From contig NZ_CP022752.1 of assembly GCF_002263515.1 (NCBI RefSeq), forward strand, positions 4,278,001-4,342,000: 64,000 nt of DNA, written 5' to 3'. How positions within the stretch are numbered: position 1 is the stretch's first letter; each line of letters begins with the position of its first letter. Shown piece by piece: positions 6,913 to 14,044 of the stretch. The notes under the pieces are model-generated. The model saw only the letters and a list, made by a program, of their open reading frames with translations, had not been told where the DNA came from and did not search any database. Position numbers and translations under genes: made by a program. The stretch comes from Actinopolyspora erythraea (GTDB lineage: Bacteria > Actinomycetota > Actinomycetes > Mycobacteriales > Pseudonocardiaceae).

Positions 6913-7367
6913 CCACCGTTGAAACAGGCACCGTGGTGTCGGTGCTCTACCGCCGCGACCTGCGACACGCCCACACCGACGACGAACTCGACGCGCTGGT
7001 CCGCGAGATCACCGAGAATCCACCCCGCCCGGTCTGTGAAGTGTTCGTGTGGGACCGACCGTGCCGGTTCGTCCTCGACGGTGAACCGGAATTCCCGGAC
7101 GCTCGGCTGCTCGTGTCCAGCTCCCCGAACACCGGTTGGGGCGCGCTGAACTACGTAGATCCCCACACTCCACACGGACGTGTGGTCGATTCTTACAACC
7201 CCGATGCCGAAGCGAATGCGCCGATCCTGCCCCTCGACCCGGACGGAGCGGACTTCCCCAACTCGGCCGCACTGCCCCTCGAACAAGTCGGCGAAGCCAT
7301 CACCGAGTACTGCCGGACCGGACAACGCCCCACCCGCGTCGAATGGCAACCCGGCCAGTGGTACTGA
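6909..7367 (+). CDS. Imm1-family immunity protein
   Basis: 152 residues, GTG start overlapping the toxin stop (GTGA). The pattern is typical of Imm1: an N-terminal domain with VWDRPCRFVLDGEPEF, then GWGALNYVDP, a G-R-V-DSYNP stretch, PLEQVGEAITEYCRTGQRPTRVEW and a final WY. Imm1 proteins neutralise deaminase and other nuclease-like toxins of polymorphic systems, so this should protect the producer against the upstream DddA-like enzyme. The CRISPR leader starts immediately after its stop. Operon transcription therefore runs straight towards array 3 unless it is terminated within 71 bases. Confidence 0.85.
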   Translation: MTTVETGTVVSVLYRRDLRHAHTDDELDALVREITENPPRPVCEVFVWDRPCRFVLDGEPEFPDARLLVSSSPNTGWGALNYVDPHTPHGRVVDSYNPDAEANAPILPLDPDGADFPNSAALPLEQVGEAITEYCRTGQRPTRVEWQPGQWY

Positions 7368-7438
7368 TCACCCTCCTACCCGGAACAAAAGTGATTCCCA
7401 CAGCGGGAAAGCACTGTTAAGATCGCAGGTCAACAAGC
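7368..7438 (+). promoter_or_regulatory. CRISPR leader of array 3
   Basis: 71 bases between the Imm1 stop and the first repeat, nearly identical to the leaders of arrays 2 and 4. No Rho-independent terminator separates the immunity gene from the array, so read-through from the toxin operon could supply pre-crRNA. Confidence 0.75.
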
Positions 7439-7769
7439 GTAGGCCCCGCGCACGCGGGATGGACCTCCATCATTAATATCGCTCTTAAATCACTCGGTGT
7501 AGGCCCGCGCACGCGGGATGGACCTACGTCCGGACTGCACGGATAGTATTCTCCTTGCGTAGGCCCGCGCACGCGGGATGGACCTACGTCCGGACTGCAC
7601 GGATAGTATTCTCCTTGCGTAGGCCCCGCGCACGCGGGGATGGACCGCTCGCTCTCCTGCGCAGCGCCACGGTGCATGGGATAGGCCCCGCGCACGCGGG
7701 GATGGACCCGCCAACAGCCAGGCCACCTGTTTGGCGTAGCGGTAGGCCCCGCGCAGGCGGAGAGGCACA
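7439..7769 (+). CRISPR. CRISPR array 3: 6 repeats, 5 spacers, with shortened repeats and a duplicated unit
   Basis: Repeats start at 7439 (27 bases), 7499 and 7559 (26 bases each), 7619, 7681 and 7742 (28 bases). The 26-base repeats lack one C in the left arm and one G in the right arm, so pairing is kept; the first lacks only the G. The unit 7499-7558 (repeat plus 34-base spacer) is repeated exactly at 7559-7618. Spacer 1 is markedly A/T-rich. Repeat 5 begins AT instead of GT. The last repeat is the degenerate terminal form with an extra change (GGAGAGG). Confidence 0.9.
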
Positions 7770-7772
7770 CAA

Positions 7773-7804
7773 AAAGCGTCCCCGGACCGCTTCGGGGACG
7801 CTTT
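7773..7804. terminator. Bidirectional terminator-like hairpin after array 3
   Basis: Stem of 12 bp (AAAGCGTCCCCG and its complement) with loop GACCGCTT; A- and T-tracts flank it. It corresponds to the hairpins at 2079 and 3458 but the inner pairs have diverged. Confidence 0.75.
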
Positions 7805-7820
7805 CGCCGCTCGCGGAAGC

Positions 7821-8096
7821 TCAGTCGAACCGGTTGCTCTTCACCCCGTCGATGAACGCCGACCACTGGGTACCGGTGGCAGTGACATCCCCGGCCGTAC
7901 GGTCCTTGGTGTCGCGCACCGCCACACCGTTCGGGGCGCGGCCGACCTCGACACGGTTGGTGTCCTGCCCGCCGCAGGCGAGCACGCTTCCGTCCGAGCC
8001 GGAAGTAGGCCCGAAAGAGGATAGCGCCGCTGATTCTTCCGGAGTCGACGCGGAACTCGCACCCGTTCCGGCGAAAAAGCGGAAGCGGAAGTCGTG
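7821..8096 (-). pseudogene. DUF397 remnant
   Basis: The C-terminal half of a DUF397 protein is clear: VEVGRAPNGVAVRDTKDRTAGDV...QWSAFIDGVKSNRFD, ending at the same distance from the array hairpin as the two intact copies. The N-terminal WRKSS motif is absent. The frame is open back to a stop at 8097-8099 but has no ATG, and its first convincing start is a GTG inside the domain. No XRE gene is attached on this strand. It looks like the worn end of a former XRE/DUF397 pair. Confidence 0.65.
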
Positions 8097-8379
8097 TCAA
8101 ACGATCCACGAAAAACCGTCCGCGAGTCGATCCGCTCCGGCACGGAGATCAGCGGAAAAGTACTCGGTGAGCGATTCGGACGGTCTGACTCGTGGAGCCG
8201 AACACGGATTCGAGCCGTGAGACACGAGCGGCCCGCTCCCGGCAGCCGTTGGCGAATAGCTTCAGAAGTCTCGCCCTCTTCTGATCGTGTGCTCGGTAGT
8301 GTGGTTGGTGCCTCTTCGCCGAGGCTGTCCCCCACGGGACGCCGTGGAACGGTGAAGAGGTTCGGCGAAGAGGTGCATC

Positions 8380-9366
8380 GTGGAGACGTTTGGGCAAGCG
8401 TTGCGCCGGTTGCGTGCGTTGGCGGGGTTGTCTCAGCCGCAGCTGGCCAGGCAGGCACATATCAGTCAGTCTTCGCTGTCGCGGTACGAGTCCGACCGTC
8501 AGACGGTGGACGTGTCGATGGCGCGCCGGTTGGATGAACTGCTCGGTTCGGACGGGGAATTGACCACGTTGGCGGCCCCGACCAGCGGATTGCTCACGCC
8601 GGACGATCAGCAGCGGCTCGCTCGGGGGCTGGAGCGGCCCTACCGGATCGACGCGGCGACCGTGACCGCTCTCGCGGACATGCTGGCTGCCCAGCGCAAG
8701 CTGGACGACACGCTCGGGCCGGAACCGTTGATCCCGGCTGTCATGGCACAGATGGATACGGTGCTCGGATTGATGCGCCAGGCAAGCGGGAGACACCAGC
8801 ATTCCCTGGCCGAGGTGGGGGCGGAGTACGTACAGTTCGCCGGGTGGCTGCACGCCGAGACACGTCGGGACCGTGACGCCGTGCGGCTGCTCAGCGAGGC
8901 CGAGCAGGTTGCCGACGAGATCGGAAACGGCGTCCTGGCCGCCCAAGCGGCGAACTTCAAGGGCTATCTGGCCCGGCAGCAGGGGAATTCGCTGGGAATC
9001 GTGCGGTGGTTCCTGGCCGAGCACCACACCCCCGGCGCGCACATCGCCCAGCGGGTCGGAGCCGCTGCCCAGGCGGCGCAGGGCTACGCCGAACTCGGAC
9101 AACCCGACAACGCTCTTCGCCTGTTGGACACGGCAGGAGAGCTGATCGACGCCGCCGCCCGTGAAGAACCACCTCGCACGGCCTACTGGCTCACCCCCAC
9201 TTTTCACCGACTCAACATCGGTCTGGCACACCTGGCGTTGGGGGACCACACCACCGCATCCGATCACCTCAGCGCCGGATTGGACGGACTTCCCCCTGAT
9301 CAGCGCACCGGGGAATGGACGGTGGAATACCGGGAAGCTCTCGACCGCGCCAACCAGTACCGGTAA
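8380..9366 (+). CDS. XRE regulator with TPR-like C-terminal domain
   Basis: 328 residues, GTG start. Residues about 3-55 are a canonical XRE HTH (FGQALRRLRALAGLSQPQLARQA...SQSSLSRYESDRQTVDVSMARRL). The rest is helical, with TPR-like segments (YAELGQPDNALRLLDTAGEL, LAHLALGDHTTASDHLSAGL), as in actinomycete regulators that sense peptides or partner proteins. It is not related to the Scr1/DUF5753 proteins upstream and lies on the opposite strand. It is followed after 80 bases by the second toxin operon, so it may control that operon. The 280 bases before it (8097-8379) should hold its promoter; I see no other gene there. Confidence 0.82.
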   Translation: METFGQALRRLRALAGLSQPQLARQAHISQSSLSRYESDRQTVDVSMARRLDELLGSDGELTTLAAPTSGLLTPDDQQRLARGLERPYRIDAATVTALADMLAAQRKLDDTLGPEPLIPAVMAQMDTVLGLMRQASGRHQHSLAEVGAEYVQFAGWLHAETRRDRDAVRLLSEAEQVADEIGNGVLAAQAANFKGYLARQQGNSLGIVRWFLAEHHTPGAHIAQRVGAAAQAAQGYAELGQPDNALRLLDTAGELIDAAAREEPPRTAYWLTPTFHRLNIGLAHLALGDHTTASDHLSAGLDGLPPDQRTGEWTVEYREALDRANQYR

Positions 9367-9375
9367 CGCTTCCGG

Positions 9376-9403
9376 CGCTATGCACATACGGGAACGCATA
9401 GCG
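9376..9403. promoter_or_regulatory. 8-bp inverted repeat between the XRE/TPR gene and the second toxin operon
   Basis: CGCTATGC and GCATAGCG are separated by 12 bases, in the 80-base gap ahead of the operon start at 9447. There is no T-tract, so an operator is more likely than a terminator. Confidence 0.4.
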
Positions 9404-9446
9404 CAACCCCTGCACTTCGCGTCGCCGCACGACCGATGCTTCGGGT

Positions 9447-9665
9447 ATGACCACGAGATCAACGGAACCCGTGTTGGTGCGGTGTGCCACGGTCGAACAC
9501 GACGGCAGCGAGACGTTGGAGCTGTCGCTGACCCGTGACCGGCTGATGATCATCACGCCCACCGTCTACAACCGCACCCTGTGGACCGCCGAACAGGCAC
9601 GCGGGCTGCGCGACACCCTGACCAGGATGCTGGGCCAACTCCCGACCGGAGGTGAGTGCCGGTGA
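9447..9665 (+). CDS. Small protein, first gene of the second toxin operon
   Basis: 72 residues, the counterpart of the gene at 4698-4922: both have a strand-rich start containing V-RC and then TPTVYNRTLWTAEQARGLRDTLTRML. Identity outside that block is low, so the family is conserved but not freshly copied. The stop overlaps the next GTG (GTGA). No function is recognised. Confidence 0.68.
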   Translation: MTTRSTEPVLVRCATVEHDGSETLELSLTRDRLMIITPTVYNRTLWTAEQARGLRDTLTRMLGQLPTGGECR

Positions 9666-9889
9666 GCCGGCCGCACACCCAGTTGGCGACGTTGCTGCGC
9701 CGTGGGCAGTGGATGCTGGACGAGGCCGCCCACAAGCTCGGCGGCAACCAGCTTCCGGCCGCCGATCGGCACGCCGTGACCGCCGCGCTGGACGAGCTCT
9801 CGGCCGCGCTGCGCGAGCACACGGACGAGCCCGCCGCACCCGCCACCGGGCAGGACGAGCAGCCCGTGGTGGTGGAGGGCGAGCGGTGA
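9662..9889 (+). CDS. Small helical protein of the second toxin operon
   Basis: 75 residues from GTG 9662, coupled to the gene before it. It consists of two predicted helices (TQLATLLRRGQWMLDEAAHKL and AVTAALDELSAALREHTDE) and an acidic tail, matching the plan of the protein at 4919-5167. It is linked by a GTGA overlap to the following gene. The role is unknown. Confidence 0.65.
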   Translation: MSRPHTQLATLLRRGQWMLDEAAHKLGGNQLPAADRHAVTAALDELSAALREHTDEPAAPATGQDEQPVVVEGER

Positions 9890-10176
9890 GCGCCCGCCGA
9901 CCCCGCCCCTCTCTCGGACGGCACGGGTTCCGTCCGTGCCGACTGCCCGGACACGTGCCCGCCCTGTCCGGCGATCTCACGGACACGGTCCCGCAGTTGG
10001 GGCGGGGCCGCGAGGGCGGCCACCGAGGCGAAGGCACCGGCCCCGCGCCCGTCGCCGGGCCAGTTCTGCCCGGCTGGTCCCGCGACCCGGCCACCCTCAC
10101 CCACCTGCTGGACCGGCTGCGGGCCTGGGCTCGCTCCAACGTCCGGCACTGGGAACAAGCCTCTCACCAACTTTGA
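9886..10176 (+). CDS. Hypothetical protein of the second toxin operon
   Basis: 96 residues from GTG 9886, overlapping the upstream stop. The first 60 residues are Gly/Arg/Pro-rich and probably disordered; the end is helical (DPATLTHLLDRLRAWARSNVRHWEQASHQL). It occupies the place of the membrane-anchored protein of operon 1 but has no membrane segment, so the two are not obvious homologues. The C-terminal helix WARSNVRHWEQAS resembles the WLAHEQWKLEQAS segment at 4919. This may be the product of a rearrangement. Confidence 0.5.
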   Translation: MSARRPRPSLGRHGFRPCRLPGHVPALSGDLTDTVPQLGRGREGGHRGEGTGPAPVAGPVLPGWSRDPATLTHLLDRLRAWARSNVRHWEQASHQL

Positions 10177-10206
10177 TTCTCGTTCTCCACCGACAGGAGA
10201 TCCCTC

Positions 10207-10455
10207 ATTCTCGACGAGATCCGTGGACAGCTTCAGCAGATCATCGACACCACGACCGCAGGCGAGTTACAGGCCATACAGACCGTGCTCGACGAGCTGC
10301 GTGGGCAACTGCACCAGGTCGCCGGGACCAGCGCGAACGACGACGTGCGGCAGGCGTCGCGGCTGTTCGGCATCGCCCACGACAAGACCGGCGAAGCCGC
10401 GCAGGCGGCGATGCAAGCCGCCGAGCACGTGCGTTCGTTCTCCGCCGTGCTGTGA
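10207..10455 (+). CDS. Helical partner protein with apparent ATT start
   Basis: The 82-codon frame is collinear with the gene at 5922-6170 (LDEIRGQLQQI, VRQASRLFGIAHDKTGEA, EHVRSFSAVL at the ends) and has the same length of 249 bases. At the position of the ATG there is ATT, preceded by AGGAG at 7-base spacing. No in-frame ATG, GTG or TTG occurs nearby upstream. Either the start has mutated and expression is weak, or ATT is used, as known for infC. The downstream toxin is frameshifted, so decay is plausible. Confidence 0.6.
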   Translation: MLDEIRGQLQQIIDTTTAGELQAIQTVLDELRGQLHQVAGTSANDDVRQASRLFGIAHDKTGEAAQAAMQAAEHVRSFSAVL

Positions 10456-10468
10456 AGGAGGGTCCGGC

Positions 10469-11202
10469 ATGTCCCACGTGGAAGACATGGGCAACACCCT
10501 CGCCGGCATGCTCACACGACTACCACCCGAACAACTCCACCCAGTACGGGCCTGGATCGAGGAATTCGCCCTCCCCACCCTCGCCGAGATCGGCCAGGGC
10601 AGCACCTCGCCCGACCTGGCCGAAGCCGTCACGCTGCTCGAACAGACCCGCGAACTCATCGACGACGTCCTCGCGCTGTCCGACACCACCCGAGGACACC
10701 TGGTGAGCTACCTCGCCACCCTCGGCATGACCGGCGAGCAGCCCCCACCGAGCCTGCCGCATCCCTCCACCCGTCCCCGAATCCCCACCGACACCTCCCA
10801 CGACCACTCCTGGATCGAGCAGGTGCGCCAACGACTGCCCGAACACACCGGCGGACAAACCACCGGACTCACCTACGACCAGGACGGCACCGAACTCACC
10901 GAAACCAGCGGACGCGAAGAGGTCTCCGACCGCGCCCGACTCACCCCGCACAACTCCACCCTGTTCCCGGCCGACGACCGTGGTGCCCCGCCGTGTCCAC
11001 CCACGTGGAAACGAAATACGCCCAACGGATGAGAGAGCGCGGGCAGACACACGGCGTCGTCGTGCTGAACAATCGCATCTGTCCTGGTGAACAGAACTGC
11101 GAGGCCGCAGTAGCCGCGATTCTGCCCCAAGGGTCCACGCTGGTGGTGTGGCAGCCCGGCGCGTCGCGGCCAAAAGAGATCCACGGAAAGGCCCGCCCAT
11201 GA
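10469..11202 (+). pseudogene. DddA-like deaminase toxin, frameshifted copy
   Basis: The first 170 or so codons are very close to the toxin at 6184 (same GAAGGAGG site, N-domain and linker). At about 10987-10993, where the intact gene reads CCGACCGTG, this copy reads CCGCCGTG: one base is missing. The frame then stops after PTWKRNTPNG. The active-site half continues in another frame from GTG 10993 (STHVETKYAQRMRERGQTHGVVVLNN) and keeps the HVE motif. The Cys pair is spaced CPGEQNC rather than CRGC. Either it is a pseudogene, or the catalytic half is made alone, or the missing base is a sequencing error. Confidence 0.75.
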
Positions 11203-11656
11203 CCGTAGCCACCGAAACCGTCGTTATTACTGCCATCCTCGGTCACGAGTTCCACTACGCACGTACCCCCGAGGAAACATCCCACCTCGTCGAGGCCGTC
11301 CTCGACACCCGATATTCGCAGCTCTACGTCTGGGACCGCCCCTGTCTCTCGTTCGACCACGACGGCGGACCACAGTTTCCCGGCGGGCACCGGATGCGCA
11401 TCACAGTAGAATCCGCGGTGGGCTGGGCAGCTCTCAACTACATGCACCCCGGCGCACCCGACGGCGCGCTCGTGGACTCCTACAACCCGCCGCCACCGAG
11501 GACACGCCCCCGCTGCTGTTCGACCCCGAAGGCGACCTGTGGTTCCCCGCCACAGCCTCGCTCCCACTCGACCAGGCCCGCCAAGCCATCACCGAGTACT
11601 GCCACACCGGACAGCGCCCCACCCGCGTCGAATGGCAACCCGGCCAGTGGTATTGA
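11199..11656 (+). pseudogene. Imm1-family immunity gene, frameshifted copy
   Basis: ATG 11199 overlaps the end of the toxin frame (ATGA). The product matches Imm1 to VDSYNP (VWDRPCLSFDHDG, GWAALNYMHPG). Then one base is missing near 11489-11495 and the frame runs on as Pro/Arg-rich shadow. In the corrected frame the sequence resumes as a normal Imm1 end: TEDTPPLLFDPEGDLWF, LPLDQARQAITEYCHTGQRPTRVEW, QWY and stop at 11656. Loss of immunity would be harmful if the paired toxin were active, so both being broken together is consistent. Confidence 0.75.
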
Positions 11657-11727
11657 CCACCCTCCTGCCCGGAACGAAAGTGATTCCCACAACGGGAAAG
11701 CGCTGTTAAGATCGCAGGTCAACAAGT
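11657..11727 (+). promoter_or_regulatory. CRISPR leader of array 4
   Basis: Again 71 bases from the Imm1 stop to the first repeat, with the conserved GTGATTCCCACA and TGTTAAGATCGCAGG blocks. Confidence 0.75.
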
Positions 11728-11877
11728 ATAGGCCCCGCGCACGCGGGGATGGACCCTCGACCAGGTTGCCTACGCACTGAGGAGCTGAGTAGGCCCCGCG
11801 CATGCGGGGATGGACCGGACAGCCACGTCCCGACCATCGGCCCCAGCACGTGGTCCCCGCACACACGGGGACTGAGG
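11728..11877 (+). CRISPR. CRISPR array 4: 3 repeats, 2 spacers, type I-E-like
   Basis: Repeats start at 11728, 11789 and 11850 with 33-base spacers. The first begins AT rather than GT. The third is a different variant (GTGGTCCCCGC... and CGGGGACTGAGG), closer to common actinomycete I-E repeats, and not the GGGGAGGCACA terminal form of arrays 1-3. This array is not followed by a DUF397 gene. Confidence 0.85.
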
Positions 11878-11885
11878 TGGCGAAA

Positions 11886-11911
11886 GCGCCTCCGGATCGC
11901 TCCGGAGGCGC
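11886..11911. terminator. Hairpin after array 4
   Basis: A perfect 11-bp stem (GCGCCTCCGGA) with a TCGC loop. GAGGTGG and CCACCTC outside it can extend the structure. It sits where the other arrays have their hairpins, but the stem sequence differs. The next 200 bases (to 12116) hold no gene I can support. Confidence 0.65.
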
Positions 11912-12116
11912 CACCTCATCCGTCCGGTTCGGACGAACCGGCGATTCCCCGGCACGTTGCGGAAACCGCCCACCGCCGACCGCTGGTGATGCTGCGCCCG
12001 TTGGTGGTGCGGTCCCAGCGGCACCCCCAGGAGCGCGCACAGCGGCACCGCACAAAACCCATCACCCAGCTCGACGAACTGCCGCACCGAGCGACCAGGA
12101 CGGCATTGCCGCGGCG

Positions 12117-12314
12117 CTACTCCTTTTCCTCCTCCTTCCACTGTTTCCGGACGATCAGCGCGAGACAAGCGAACACGACCACTTGAACGAGCCCCAGCGC
12201 CGAACCGGACGGGAAGTACTTCCACAGGACGAAATGATCGGCCAGCAGAAGCAGCACGAAGACCGCCATCCCCGCGAGAGCGATCACGAGATGAAGAGCG
12301 TGTCTTTTCCCCAC
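12117..12314 (-). CDS. Small two-helix membrane protein
   Basis: About 65 residues: two hydrophobic segments (LHLVIALAGMAVFVLLLLAD and GLVQVVVFACLALIV) joined by HFVLWKYFPSGSA, ending in a charged RKQWKEEEKE tail. I placed the start at GTG 12314 because upstream codons are Arg/Gly-rich without protein-like character; a TTG about 16 codons earlier is an alternative. No family is recognised. Confidence 0.5.
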   Translation of the reverse strand: MGKRHALHLVIALAGMAVFVLLLLADHFVLWKYFPSGSALGLVQVVVFACLALIVRKQWKEEEKE

Positions 12315-12616
12315 CCGGAAAACGTAGTCCGCCGCGAACGAGCCGATCAAGGAATCGTGACGGCCCGAACCGCGTCTCGCGCCTCCCGCCCGGCGGACGT
12401 CGACCCACCGGTAATGGGGACGCCACCGGGCTGACCGGCGGCGTCCGCCCAGGCAGAGTCCGCCCCGATGCCGCGCTTCGCCGGAAACCCGCCCACCCCC
12501 ACACGGACCACCACCGCTGAGAACCACCGCACCCGCGCGACCGAACACCCCGCTCGCGACGATCGGTGGGACCGAAACCCCTCGGCCGAACACCGCCCCG
12601 TGACACCATCCTCCGC
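12315..12616. other. Divergent intergenic region
   Basis: About 300 bases between the membrane protein (minus) and the gene at 12617 (plus). I see no additional gene, RNA or repeat; it should contain both promoters. Confidence 0.3.
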
Positions 12617-12868
12617 ATGGGTTTCCTGTCGAGGGCGAAAGAGAGCAAGATCGGCACCGAGGCGCAGCAGGCTTACGACGAAGGCCAGGCCCGCTTCGCG
12701 GCGCGGCTCAACTTCCCGATGACGCACCACGGCCTGTCCGGCGAGATCCCGGACTGGTCGAAGCAGATCGAGGCGATCGAGCGGATCGGCTGGCGCTGCG
12801 AGTTCTTCTCGGTGGCGCAGGACTTCAAGGGACGCCCGGAGGCGTACGTGCTGTTCGGCCGCAGCTGA
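12617..12868 (+). CDS. Conserved small actinobacterial-type protein, function unknown
   Basis: 83 residues from ATG 12617 (MGFLSRAKESK). It has a mixed helix/strand plan with GWRCEFFSVAQDF and a strand ending EAYVLFGRS. It is well-formed coding sequence with typical high-GC third positions, and I choose this ATG over the one at 12566 because the upstream codons are Arg/Pro-rich. The beginning resembles small cytosolic proteins annotated as hypothetical in actinomycetes; I cannot name the family. Confidence 0.6.
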   Translation: MGFLSRAKESKIGTEAQQAYDEGQARFAARLNFPMTHHGLSGEIPDWSKQIEAIERIGWRCEFFSVAQDFKGRPEAYVLFGRS

Positions 12869-12980
12869 GCGGGCGCGCTCGCCCGCCCGGTGCGTCACGC
12901 CCGAACAGCGGTCGGTCCGGCCCCGTCCACGCTGACCCGAGTCGGCTTCGGGAACCCGCCACGCCCGACGAGCCCCGGGC

Positions 12981-13883
12981 TCAGCGCGGCTCCTCCGGCA
13001 CCAGCACGTTGACCGCGCGGGGGACGCACTCGGCGGTCAGCGGCAGCCGCGCCAGCGGTTCACCGTCGCCGTAGGCGGTGACCTCCGGCGTGGAGACCGA
13101 CACCCGGCGCGCCCGAACCGTGGTCACCTGCGGATACGCCACGTGCCCACCGCTGTAGACGGTGGGCAGCACCCGCACCAGCCGCCGCGCCGCCACCGGC
13201 CCGATCACGGTGACGTCGAACCAACCGTCCACGAGGGACGAACCGGGGCAGATCCGCATCCCGCCGCCGTAGCTCGGACCGTTGCCGATCGCCACCAGCA
13301 CCGCGCTGGTCCGCCACGGCTCGCCGTCGAGTTCGAGGGTGTAGTCCAGCGGCCGCAGCCTGGCGAGCTCGGCGAGCACGGCCAGGTTGTAGCGCCACTT
13401 GCCGCGCGGCCAGGACATGCGGTTGGTGCGTTCGTTGACCTTGGCGTCGAACCCGCACGCCAGCACGGTGCCGAACCAGTGCTCGCCGCAGCGCCCCGCG
13501 TCGATCGCCCCGGTCCGCCCGGCCAGCACCACCCTGGCGGCGGACTCCGGTTCGCTGCCGTGCAGCCCCAGCATCCGCGCGTAGTCGTTGCCGGTGCCCG
13601 CCGGGACCAGCCCGATCGGCGTGGTGGTGCCGACGGCCGCCCGCAGCGCGGTGTTCATGATGCCGTCGCCGCCGCAGGCCACCAGCGCGTCCGTGCCCGC
13701 CGCCACGGCGTGCTCGGCCAGCCGCAGGGCGTGCGCCCCGTCGGTGCCCACCAGTTCGGTGACCGACGCTCCGTCGCGGCGCAGCCGCCGGGCCGCGCGG
13801 CGGGCCGCCTCGCGGGCCCTCCCCCTGCCGGAGGTCGGATTGACGAGTAGGGCGATGTCGCGCACGGCCGCTCCCTGCTTCAC
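12981..13883 (-). CDS. Diacylglycerol kinase-like lipid kinase (DagK/YegS family)
   Basis: 300 residues from GTG 13883. The N-terminal catalytic domain shows ALLVNPTSGRGRA, then the glycine-rich ACGGDGIMNTALRA and GLVPAGTGNDYAR motifs that bind ATP. The C-terminal half has VGNGPSYGGGMRICPGSSLVDGWFDV in the family form (AIGNGPSYGGG). The enzyme phosphorylates diacylglycerol or a similar lipid to phosphatidic acid. It is encoded 160 bases after the AGPS-like oxidase on the same strand. Together with the TetR gene and glpD this matches the Rv2249c-Rv2252 cluster of M. tuberculosis, where Rv2252 is the diacylglycerol kinase. Confidence 0.88.
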   Translation of the reverse strand: MKQGAAVRDIALLVNPTSGRGRAREAARRAARRLRRDGASVTELVGTDGAHALRLAEHAVAAGTDALVACGGDGIMNTALRAAVGTTTPIGLVPAGTGNDYARMLGLHGSEPESAARVVLAGRTGAIDAGRCGEHWFGTVLACGFDAKVNERTNRMSWPRGKWRYNLAVLAELARLRPLDYTLELDGEPWRTSAVLVAIGNGPSYGGGMRICPGSSLVDGWFDVTVIGPVAARRLVRVLPTVYSGGHVAYPQVTTVRARRVSVSTPEVTAYGDGEPLARLPLTAECVPRAVNVLVPEEPR

Positions 13884-14044
13884 TGTGGCGCCGCCCGGAC
13901 GTCCGGCCGCGCACCCTGGTTTCCCGCTGTCCGGTCCTCGGCCGCGTCCGAACGACAACTCCGAGGCCGTCTGGCGCACCGACCACCGGGCCCGGTGATT
14001 CCCCTGGGGTCGCCGGGCGTCGAGACCTCCGCTTCCGGTGGAAC

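Noticed and set aside
7417..8109. Minus-strand frames across array 3 with repeated HPRVRGAY/SIPACAGP segments, and similar frames at 690-2078, 1495-2172, 3216-3645 and 11480-12055
   Set aside because: The repeated peptides are translations of the CRISPR repeat; there is no start signal or domain.
1..12000. cas genes for the CRISPR arrays
   Set aside because: No frame in the window has Cas3, Cse1/2, Cas5-7, Cas1 or Cas2 character; they must be elsewhere or absent.
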